Below are positions 36,926 through 43,992 of a stretch of DNA of 64,000 nt, one piece after another. The notes beneath the pieces are model-generated. The model had not been told where the DNA came from and ran no database searches. It was given only the letters and a program-made list of their open reading frames with translations. Position numbers and translations under genes: made by a program. The first letter of the stretch is position 1. Each line of letters opens with the position of its first letter. This DNA comes from Desulfobacteraceae bacterium (GTDB taxonomy: Bacteria; Desulfobacterota; Desulfobacteria; Desulfobacterales; Desulfosalsimonadaceae). The DNA lies in contig JAABSH010000006.1 in assembly GCA_011390465.1 (NCBI GenBank), forward strand, positions 53,946-117,945, given 5' to 3'.

Positions 36926-37606
36926 TTATGGCACTTTAACTTGATTTGCTATTTTATACCTGTCAATCATAAAGCCAATAAGCAACGAGGCAATTAAGAC
37001 TGCACCCCAGATTATTGACCATGCCTGAGCCCTTGAAGATGCATTCATTATTATTTCAATACTTTTTCTAATTTTTGAAGTTTTGAAAGTCGGCTTATAT
37101 TCGATAATTTCATCGCTATCATTAAGGTATGTTGTAACAGTTCCTGTCTTCAAATAATTAACTTCAGCACCAATTTTTCTCAATTGGTTTTTAAGATCAG
37201 GTCGTATATTTTCTTTATTTGATCTCGATTCAATCTGAACCAGCACTTTGTCTGATATCATCAATTTTTGGACAAGATTAGGTAATAAAAATGAGACAAG
37301 TAAATTCAATCCGATCAGAATAATTATACCAAAAACTCCGTTAGTTATATAGGATATCCCTTTTTGCTTTAATGCCGGTATCCTTAATTTTTGAATTCCT
37401 GAAATAGTCATAGCACATGTTCCTATTCCTATTCCGATCATTTCAAAATTATCAAATATCATTAAACGATCAAATAGAGGTAAAAAATCATAATCGGGAT
37501 TAGAAAAAATTAGAACTCGCCTGAAAACATAAATGACGACTGAAAAGAGCAGCCCAATGGCAACAATCCAATCTGTAATATTTTGAGGTCGTATATATGA
37601 TTTCAT
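36926..37606 (-). CDS. Membrane protein of unknown function
   Basis: 226 residues, AT-rich. Four hydrophobic segments are visible: 'WIVAIGLLFSVVIYVF', 'MIGIGIGTCAMTISGI', 'GVFGIIILIGLNLLVSFLL', and near the C-terminus 'WSIIWGAVLIASLLIGFMI'. Between the third and fourth lies a soluble segment of about 70 residues with 'IRPDLKNQLRKIGAEVNYL'. No known family recognised. It lies alone in the AT-rich patch, probably acquired together with the toxin-antitoxin pair that follows. Confidence 0.6.
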   Translation of the reverse strand: MKSYIRPQNITDWIVAIGLLFSVVIYVFRRVLIFSNPDYDFLPLFDRLMIFDNFEMIGIGIGTCAMTISGIQKLRIPALKQKGISYITNGVFGIIILIGLNLLVSFLLPNLVQKLMISDKVLVQIESRSNKENIRPDLKNQLRKIGAEVNYLKTGTVTTYLNDSDEIIEYKPTFKTSKIRKSIEIIMNASSRAQAWSIIWGAVLIASLLIGFMIDRYKIANQVKVP

Positions 37607-37808
37607 TTATTTATTGTGGCCATCGCGCATAGATTTCAATCATTGTCCCACCCATTGATACCCAATGATTAGCGAATCAAGTCTACTGAATATCAATGAT
37701 TCAAAAATATAGCGTTTTTATCACGCTTGGTTGAATCATTTAAAAACAGTCAGACAAAAAATTCGGCTGTTTTTGTGTAGACTTGGAAAGATTTTGGAAC
37801 TGATCGTT

Positions 37809-38219
37809 TTAGGATAGAATTATTTTGAATTTTCTTCTCCCCTGAATACGATATATTGTGAAGTCTCGATCTATTGTAGCAATGGTATTCAGATTGAGTT
37901 TCTCGGCCAGATACACAAGACATGAATCGGCAAAATCCATTGGTAAGTCACGATATTTTTCCGTTAGCTCTCTTAACCTATCAAAATCTCGGTTTTCAAT
38001 ATTATGTATTTCGACTGCGCCCCTATGCACCCAATCCAGGAAATCTATCTGCGCATTTCGATTAAAATCCAATAAATGAAGAGTTTCTGTAATCGATGCA
38101 AGAGTTGTAACCAAAGGGTATTTATTTGTTTTTATGAAATTAAGGGCTTCTTGGTGATACTTGTCTGATGAATCAAACAAGGCTATTAACGGACCAGAGT
38201 CTATTAGAATTTTTTTCAT
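37809..38219 (-). CDS. PIN-domain toxin (VapC-like)
   Basis: 136 residues. The PIN acidic residues are visible: Asp in 'ILIDSGPLIALFD', Glu in 'ITETLHLL', Asp in 'DFADSCLVYLAE' and Asp in 'TIDRDFTIY'. It is probably a ribonuclease toxin held in check by the RHH antitoxin encoded upstream. The two genes overlap by ATGA. AT-rich codon use suggests recent transfer. Confidence 0.85.
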   Translation of the reverse strand: MKKILIDSGPLIALFDSSDKYHQEALNFIKTNKYPLVTTLASITETLHLLDFNRNAQIDFLDWVHRGAVEIHNIENRDFDRLRELTEKYRDLPMDFADSCLVYLAEKLNLNTIATIDRDFTIYRIQGRRKFKIILS

Positions 38220-38458
38220 TTTCTTTTAGCCCTGATTTTTTCCTTTACAATCTCTTTTCGTTCAGTTGACAGGTTATTAAGACCACTTGAGTATTTACCG
38301 AATAGGTCCTGACCAACCTCCCATGCGTTTGCCGTATCAAGCTTATTAAGATATTCAAGTATGCTCTTTCGAATCAGCTCAGACTTAGTAATCCCAAGAT
38401 TTTTTGCTGTATTATTGACATCTTGCTCAATTTTTGGATCAAGTCTTAATGTAATCAT
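38216..38458 (-). CDS. Ribbon-helix-helix antitoxin
   Basis: 80 residues; N-terminal RHH ('MITLRLDPKIEQDVNNTAKN', 'GITKSELIRKSILEYLNK') and a basic tail. It should bind the promoter palindrome upstream and neutralise the PIN toxin. The ribosome site GGAGGTGA is strong and stands four to five bases before the ATG. Confidence 0.85.
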   Translation of the reverse strand: MITLRLDPKIEQDVNNTAKNLGITKSELIRKSILEYLNKLDTANAWEVGQDLFGKYSSGLNNLSTERKEIVKEKIRAKRK

Positions 38459-38470
38459 TTTATCACCTCC

Positions 38471-38508
38471 GTATTACGTATCGTAATACAAAATTCCCAT
38501 GATGTCAA
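38471..38508 (-). promoter_or_regulatory. Promoter and operator of the RHH/PIN pair
   Basis: Minus strand: -35 TTGACA (38508-38503), 17-base spacer, -10 TACGAT (38485-38480). The -10 lies within an inverted repeat GTATTACG-TAT-CGTAATAC (38471-38489), a typical site for an RHH repressor that would block RNA polymerase. Confidence 0.7.
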
Positions 38509-38780
38509 CTTTTTTTCTTCATAGCAGATCCAATACCCGGATTCATCCACTCCTGAAATAATTTATGTTATAAAAAAATATCAAAGAGTCGACAATAGAC
38601 TTGTGGCTACAGTCCTCGGGGAGAAGAAAGACGATAAACCTTGGATTGTCATTTTCAGTCTACCATTTCGGAAAAAATTTTTCTGCTGCTATGAATTGTT
38701 AAAAATGACAGTATTCCTGAAATTTTTCAAAATGCACCTTGTCGATAAGCCAAATCAGCATTCTTCATTTCAACAGACCA
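38509..38780. other. Gene-free AT-rich spacer
   Basis: Between the toxin-antitoxin promoter and the end of the PAS kinase gene. No gene, RNA or repeat is recognised; a short plus-strand frame has no family resemblance. Confidence 0.45.
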
Positions 38781-40655
38781 CTATATGTTGATTGAAGGTT
38801 TGTCCGATTTTTTTGGAAAGACCTTTGAAGATGATTCGACCGGCAGTAAAATCCGAAAAGTGGTGCCCTCTCCCTGACGACTGTCGACTTTGATGTCGCC
38901 GCCGTGGTCTTTTATAAAGCCGTAACAGACGGACAACCCCAGACCGACCCCCTTGACGCTGGATTTGGTGGTGAAAAAAGAGTCAAAAATCTTATCCAGG
39001 TTATCTTTGGCAATGCCCACACCGGTGTCGGCAAACTCGATGGTGACAAACCCGGCTTTGGCATAAATCCGGACCGTTAATGTGCCGCCTTCGGGCATGG
39101 CGTCCCTGGCGTTGGAGACCATATTCAGAAACACCTGGCGCAGCTGGTTGGTTGACGCATAGACATCTTCCAGTTTTTCGGCATAGTCTGTCTTGATTTT
39201 GATGCTGTGCTCCTGAAGCTGCTTTTCATGAAGCATGAGGATTTCATCCACAATGGTGACCACATTGACCGGCCGCTTGATTTCCTGCTCCGGCTTGGAA
39301 AATGACAGCATTTTTTTCAGCATATCCGCCAGCCGGACAATTTCGGAAAGCGACATGTCCAGGAGCTTGCGGCGCTTGTTTTCCCGCGGAATTTCGGTTT
39401 TCAAAAGCTCCAGGGTATTCATAATCCCGTACAGGGGATTGTTGAGTTCGTGGGCCACCTGGGAGGTAAGCCGGCCCATGGCTGCCAGTTTTTCAGACTG
39501 CAGGAGCTGCTCCTGGGTTTTGCTGAGCGCCCGCTCCATTTCGATCCGTTCGGTCAGATCCACAAACGACCCCACGGTTGCGGCTTCATTGCCGTCATCA
39601 TCATAAATCATGGCAGCAGACAAATGCCCTTCGATAATCTTGCCGTCCCGGCGCACATAAAGCACGGGCTGGGGCGGAAAGACTCCCAGCCCCCCTTCTT
39701 CCGTGCTGCGAAGCACCTTCATAATCTCATAGGCCCGGCCCTCGGGATAAACTTTGGTGATGTGCATTTTTCCGATGACCTCGGCCGATGTATAGCCCAG
39801 CGTTCTTTCCGCGGCCTTGTTCCATATGATGATATTGCCGGACAGATCCGCCGCCATGATGGAAATGGGCGCACTCTGAACAATTTTGTTCATGAAATCA
39901 TGGGCCTCCCTGAGCTTTCGCTCCATCCGGTACCGCTGGGTCTGGTCCACATTGATCCCTTCATATCCGATCACGTTTCCCTGATGGTCGTACCGCACAT
40001 GGCTGGTCATCAGCACCGGAATCGGAGAGCCGTCTTTCCGCTTGAACTGAACTTCATAGTCCACCACCCGGCCGTCGCGTTCGATCATTTCCTGGAACAT
40101 GCGCCGGTCCTCCGGAAACAGGTACAAATCCTTAATGATGTCTATCTGCAGAAATTCTTCTTTGCTGGAATAGCCGAGCATATCCAGCATGGCCTGATTG
40201 GCATCCACAAACTTTCCTTCCTTGGTGCTGATGTAGACGCCGACGGCCACATGCTCAAAAATCCGGCGGTAATCTTCCACGGAAGATTTCAGCCGGGCTT
40301 CATGCTGTTTGCGCCGGGTAATATCATGATAAATGCCAAGCTTGAAAATTTCCCCGTCCAGATCCTTAAACGGCGACGATGTGATTTCAAAAGTCCGGTC
40401 AACTTTTGGGATATAAACCTCCCGATGAAAAGATTCTCCCGCAAAAACCCGGTCGCTGCGGCACCAGGGGCAAAGGGCATTGCTTTTGTTGATAACCTCA
40501 TAGCATTTTCGCCCGAGCCCCTGCCCGAACATTTCAACCATTTTGTCGTTCATATAGGTTACCGTAAAATCCCGGGAAATGACGTAGATGCCGTTTTCAA
40601 TGGCATTTAACACAGATGCGAGCATCGCCTTTTCCTTGTCTGTTTCCCTGCCCAT
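38781..40655 (-). CDS. PAS-domain sensor histidine kinase
   Basis: 624 residues without membrane helices. Three PAS domains: the first (about 15-115) contains 'SNALCPWCRSDRVF', a Cys-rich loop; the second about 125-245; the third about 250-370. Then HisKA with 'LTSQVAHELNNPLYGI' and HATPase ('FADTGVGIAKDN', 'GVGLGLSVCYGFIKD'). The HELNNPL box is typical of NtrB-like kinases. Its response regulator is not adjacent. Ribosome site AGAGGAA before ATG 40655. Confidence 0.9.
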   Translation of the reverse strand: MGRETDKEKAMLASVLNAIENGIYVISRDFTVTYMNDKMVEMFGQGLGRKCYEVINKSNALCPWCRSDRVFAGESFHREVYIPKVDRTFEITSSPFKDLDGEIFKLGIYHDITRRKQHEARLKSSVEDYRRIFEHVAVGVYISTKEGKFVDANQAMLDMLGYSSKEEFLQIDIIKDLYLFPEDRRMFQEMIERDGRVVDYEVQFKRKDGSPIPVLMTSHVRYDHQGNVIGYEGINVDQTQRYRMERKLREAHDFMNKIVQSAPISIMAADLSGNIIIWNKAAERTLGYTSAEVIGKMHITKVYPEGRAYEIMKVLRSTEEGGLGVFPPQPVLYVRRDGKIIEGHLSAAMIYDDDGNEAATVGSFVDLTERIEMERALSKTQEQLLQSEKLAAMGRLTSQVAHELNNPLYGIMNTLELLKTEIPRENKRRKLLDMSLSEIVRLADMLKKMLSFSKPEQEIKRPVNVVTIVDEILMLHEKQLQEHSIKIKTDYAEKLEDVYASTNQLRQVFLNMVSNARDAMPEGGTLTVRIYAKAGFVTIEFADTGVGIAKDNLDKIFDSFFTTKSSVKGVGLGLSVCYGFIKDHGGDIKVDSRQGEGTTFRILLPVESSSKVFPKKSDKPSINI

Positions 40656-40751
40656 GGCGTTCCTCTTAAATTTGGTCTTGGGGTTTCAATTTGGTCCGAT
40701 CAATTAAATTTTATCAGAAATTTTAAAATAATACAGTTTCAATTTTTAATC

Positions 40752-40787
40752 TTGACTCAAAATATACCGATCGGTATATTTCGGGCC
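40752..40787 (+). promoter_or_regulatory. Promoter with embedded 20-bp perfect palindrome upstream of tetR
   Basis: -35 TTGACT (40752-40757), 17-base spacer, -10 TATATT (40775-40780). A perfect palindrome AATATACCGATCGGTATATT covers 40761-40780, so it fills most of the spacer and the whole -10. This is a likely operator for the TetR protein encoded next. Transcription would begin at about 40787, next to ATG 40788. Confidence 0.75.
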
Positions 40788-41423
40788 ATGAATGAAAAAG
40801 ATCAGAACAAAGCCCACCGCACCCGCCGGCACATTATTGAAAAAGCCGCGCCGATTTTTAATAAAAAAGGCATTGCCGGCACCTCCCTGTCCGATCTCAC
40901 AACCGCCACCGGACTGACCAAAGGCAGTATTTACGGTAATTTCAAAGACAAAAATGAAGTGGCGGTGTGCGTGTTCCAGTACAATGTGGATAACCTCACC
41001 AGCTACCTGAACCGGGCCATAGAAAAAAAATCCTCCTGCGTTGACAAACTCCTTGCCATCCCCGGCGCTTACCGAAAACTCTACAAAACCATGATTGAAT
41101 ATGGCGGGTGCCCGATTTTAAACACCGGCGCGGAAGCTGACGACACCCACCAGGCCTTGCGCCGGATGACGGCGGACGCCGTTGAAGCATTAAAAACAAA
41201 AATTTCCACACTGGTTGAAGCGGGAAAACAAAACAAAGAATTTCACGGCTGCCTGGATGCGGAAAAAATGGCCCATATCACCATGGCATTGATCGAAGGC
41301 GGCAGCATTCTCTCTAAAATCACCGGAAAAAAATCCTATATGATGAATGCCCTGGAACAGATTGAAAATTTGATCCATTTATCCGTCCTGCCCCCGAATA
41401 AACCGGACAAAGCAGCCAAATAA
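40788..41423 (+). CDS. TetR-family repressor, probably autoregulated
   Basis: 211 residues. N-terminal helix-turn-helix: 'TRRHIIEKAAPIFNKKGIAG', 'TSLSDLTTATGLTKGSIYGN', 'FKDKNEVAVCVF'. The C-terminal ligand domain has several Cys and a 'GCPILNTGAEADD' segment like that of the AcrR/NemR group. ATG 40788 is chosen because it is the usual distance from the HTH and because an earlier frame start would lie inside the -35. With transcription starting at about 40787 the mRNA would be leaderless. Downstream lies an old-yellow-enzyme gene, a common TetR target. Confidence 0.87.
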   Translation: MNEKDQNKAHRTRRHIIEKAAPIFNKKGIAGTSLSDLTTATGLTKGSIYGNFKDKNEVAVCVFQYNVDNLTSYLNRAIEKKSSCVDKLLAIPGAYRKLYKTMIEYGGCPILNTGAEADDTHQALRRMTADAVEALKTKISTLVEAGKQNKEFHGCLDAEKMAHITMALIEGGSILSKITGKKSYMMNALEQIENLIHLSVLPPNKPDKAAK

Positions 41424-41489
41424 TGCAAAAGCAGCAATTGTGAAAAAAATTAATAGGGTTATCTGCTTCCCTTAAACTGCCGTGTTTTT

Positions 41490-41561
41490 ATCGGGATCGG
41501 GATCGAAATCGGTATCGGGATCGGATTCGATAGCGATTTCGATCCCGATACCGATTTCGAT
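41490..41561. repeat. GATCGGGATCG-type palindromic repeat, copy B
   Basis: Contains a perfect 20-bp inverted repeat, CGAAATCGGTATCGGGATCG (41504-41523) and its complement (41540-41559), with a 16-base loop. Same 6-mer composition as the arrays at 11682, 60656 and 62068. It lies between tetR and the flavin oxidoreductase. Confidence 0.88.
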
Positions 41562-41684
41562 GGCTGCCGGTTTTATGCAGATTACAGCATTAATTTGAGC
41601 AGATAACCAGAAAAATGAATCAAGACGGTTTTGCAAAAAAAAATTTGACTTCAAATGGCAACATAAAAAAAGGACGCACGCAAC

Positions 41685-42794
41685 ATGAGCAACCTGTTTG
41701 AAACCACGCAAATAAACACAATGACCCTGGCCAACCGGTTTGTGCGGTCCGCCACATGGGAAGGCATGGCCGGAAACGACGGTGCAGTCACCCCGAAACT
41801 GACCCGCACCATGACGGATCTTGCCAACGGCGGCGTGGGCCTGATCATTTCCGGTCATGCTTACGTCAGCCCCGAAGGTCAGGCCGGCCCATGGCAGCTG
41901 GGGCTTTACAAAGATGACCTGATCAGCGGATTAAAAGCCATGACCGATGCGGTCCATGACGCCGGCGGCAAAATCGTGGCCCAGCTCGCCCATGCCGGAC
42001 ATTATGCCATGAGCGCCCTCACCGGTCAGCCGCCCTGGGTGGCCTCAGAAATTGACGGATTTTCCAGCGACCCCTGTCATGAACTGACCCAAGACGACAT
42101 TCAAACCCTGATTGCCGCCTTTGCCCGGGCCGCGGAACGGGCACAGGCAGCCGGTTTTGACGGGGTGCAGATGCATTCAGGCCACGGCTACCTGCTCAGC
42201 CAGTTTCTGTCACCGGCATTTAACCGGCGCAATGACTACTACGGCGGGCCCATTGAAAACCGGACCCGGATTCATCTGGAAATACTGGCGGCCATCCGGA
42301 AGGCCGTGGGCAGCAAGTTTCCGGTTTTAATCAAACTCAACAGTGAAGACTGTATTGAAAACGGACTAACGGTAGAGGATTCTCTTGCCGCGGCAAAGCT
42401 GCTGGCGGATGCAGGGATGGATGCCATTGAGCTTTCCGGCGGCACTGTTGCTTCGGGAAAACTGTCTCCCAGCCGGACGGGCATCCACCGGGAAGAGAAG
42501 GAAGCCTATTTTGAAGAAGCAGCCGCGGCCTTTAAAAAACACATCCATGTGCCCCTGATCCTGGTGGGGGGCATTCGCTCGCTGAGTGTGGCAAAACACC
42601 TTATTTCCAACGGAATCGCGGATTATATTTCCATGAGCCGGCCCCTGATCCGGGAGCCGGATCTCATCAACCGATGGCGCTCCGGAGATACCCGGCCGGC
42701 CCGGTGCAAATCCGATAACCTTTGTTTTGGTCCGGCCCTGGAAGGGAAAGGAATTTTGTGCGTGGTGGAAGAAATGGAAAAGAAAAAACAATAA
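41685..42794 (+). CDS. NADH:flavin oxidoreductase, old-yellow-enzyme family
   Basis: 369 residues, a TIM-barrel FMN enzyme. Seen: 'LANRFVRSATWEGMA', 'GKIVAQLAHAGHYAMS', 'GFDGVQMHSGHGYLLSQFLS' and 'FNRRNDYYGGPIENR', the hallmark pattern, then 'VGGIRSLSVAKHLI' for the phosphate site. The C-terminal iron-sulfur/FAD part of 2,4-dienoyl-CoA reductases is absent. It reduces activated double bonds, the substrate being unknown. An AAAGGA ribosome site lies upstream. TetR precedes it and a ferredoxin-like protein and molybdopterin enzyme follow, all on the same strand. Confidence 0.9.
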   Translation: MSNLFETTQINTMTLANRFVRSATWEGMAGNDGAVTPKLTRTMTDLANGGVGLIISGHAYVSPEGQAGPWQLGLYKDDLISGLKAMTDAVHDAGGKIVAQLAHAGHYAMSALTGQPPWVASEIDGFSSDPCHELTQDDIQTLIAAFARAAERAQAAGFDGVQMHSGHGYLLSQFLSPAFNRRNDYYGGPIENRTRIHLEILAAIRKAVGSKFPVLIKLNSEDCIENGLTVEDSLAAAKLLADAGMDAIELSGGTVASGKLSPSRTGIHREEKEAYFEEAAAAFKKHIHVPLILVGGIRSLSVAKHLISNGIADYISMSRPLIREPDLINRWRSGDTRPARCKSDNLCFGPALEGKGILCVVEEMEKKKQ

Positions 42795-42894
42795 TTCATC
42801 AACCGCAACCGCGCAGACGATTCCTTGTACTTTTTTCTCAAAGGGCTCTGTGCGTGTGGTTCTTTTTAAATTTTTAAAATAAAGGAATACACCA

Positions 42895-43965
42895 ATGACC
42901 CAAGACATCTACCGCCAGCTTCAGGAACGCCTGGACAAATACAGCGTCGGTTTTCCGGCCACGGATTCGGGAATTGAAATCACCATTTTAAAATACATGT
43001 TTTCCGAAGCGGACGCCCAAATGTTTCTGGCCCTGACCCCGATTCTGGAAACACCGGCCGCGGTTGCCGAACGCCTTGGCCGGCCGGTTGAAGCGGTGGC
43101 GGCCCAGCTTGAGGACATGACCCGGCGGGGCCTTTTATTTCATCTGAAAAAAGCAGATTCCGTCAGATACGGCGCCATTCCCTTTGTCCATGGTCTGTTT
43201 GAATTCCAGGTAAAACGGCTGAACAGGGATTTTGCCAATCTGGTGGAAGAATATTTTGACGCGGAATTTTCCCACACCATGGCCAAAAACGCGGGCGGGT
43301 TTTTGCGCACCATTCCCATTCAGCAGTCCATTGACGTGACCCAGCGGATCGCCGTGTATGATGATGCCTGCGAAATCCTCAAAAAACAGAAGCTCATTGT
43401 GGTCACCGACTGCATCTGCCGCAAACTCCGGGCCACTACGGAAACCTGGTGCGGCAAACTCCTGGAAGCCTGTTTTATGTTCGGCTCCATGGCCCAGTAT
43501 TATCTGGATCACAATATGGGCCGCCAGGTAAGCGTTGACGAAGCCCTGGAAATTTTAAGCGAAGCCCACAAACAGGGACTGGTGACCCAGCCGGCCACGG
43601 CCCAGAACCCCGGCGGCATGTGCAACTGCTGCGGGGACTGTTGTGGAGTGCTCAAAGCCCTGAACAAATATCCCAAGCCCGCGGAGCTGGTGTTTTCCAA
43701 TTATTTTGCGGAAATCAGTGAACAAGACTGTGTGGGATGTGAAACCTGCATTGAGCGCTGCCAGATGGGGGCCTTGACCATGAATGCGGAGGAAAAGGCC
43801 GTGGTCAACCGGGACCGGTGTATCGGCTGCGGTCTGTGCGTCACCACCTGCCCGTCGGACGCCATTAAACTGGTGCAGAAACCGGAAGACCAGTTAAAAA
43901 CACCGCCAAAAACCAGCGGCGAGCAGATGATGAACATGGCCATGAATCGCGGCATCCAGTTTTAA
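42895..43965 (+). CDS. Iron-sulfur protein with winged-helix-like N-terminus and two [4Fe-4S] clusters
   Basis: 356 residues. N-terminal 130 residues are helical ('AAVAERLGRPVEAVAAQLED', 'RGLLFHLKK'), resembling a winged helix. Then 'DCICRKLRA', 'NCCGDCCGVL', and two ferredoxin motifs 'CVGCETCIERCQMGA' and 'CIGCGLCVTTCPSDA' that bind two cubane clusters. It belongs to a family common in sulfate reducers whose role is not known; a paralogue lies at 59608-60597. It is probably the electron-transfer partner of the molybdopterin enzyme encoded 27 bases downstream. Ribosome site AAAGGAA. Confidence 0.85.
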   Translation: MTQDIYRQLQERLDKYSVGFPATDSGIEITILKYMFSEADAQMFLALTPILETPAAVAERLGRPVEAVAAQLEDMTRRGLLFHLKKADSVRYGAIPFVHGLFEFQVKRLNRDFANLVEEYFDAEFSHTMAKNAGGFLRTIPIQQSIDVTQRIAVYDDACEILKKQKLIVVTDCICRKLRATTETWCGKLLEACFMFGSMAQYYLDHNMGRQVSVDEALEILSEAHKQGLVTQPATAQNPGGMCNCCGDCCGVLKALNKYPKPAELVFSNYFAEISEQDCVGCETCIERCQMGALTMNAEEKAVVNRDRCIGCGLCVTTCPSDAIKLVQKPEDQLKTPPKTSGEQMMNMAMNRGIQF

Positions 43966-43992
43966 CAGCTTCGTAAAAAAAGGAACACAAAA

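Noticed and set aside
38603..38791. 62-codon plus-strand frame between the RHH/PIN promoter and the PAS kinase
   Set aside because: No ribosome site, no similarity, and it runs into the end of the convergent kinase gene.
39450..40610. 386-codon plus-strand frame opposite the PAS kinase
   Set aside because: Antisense shadow; composition is typical of translated complement.
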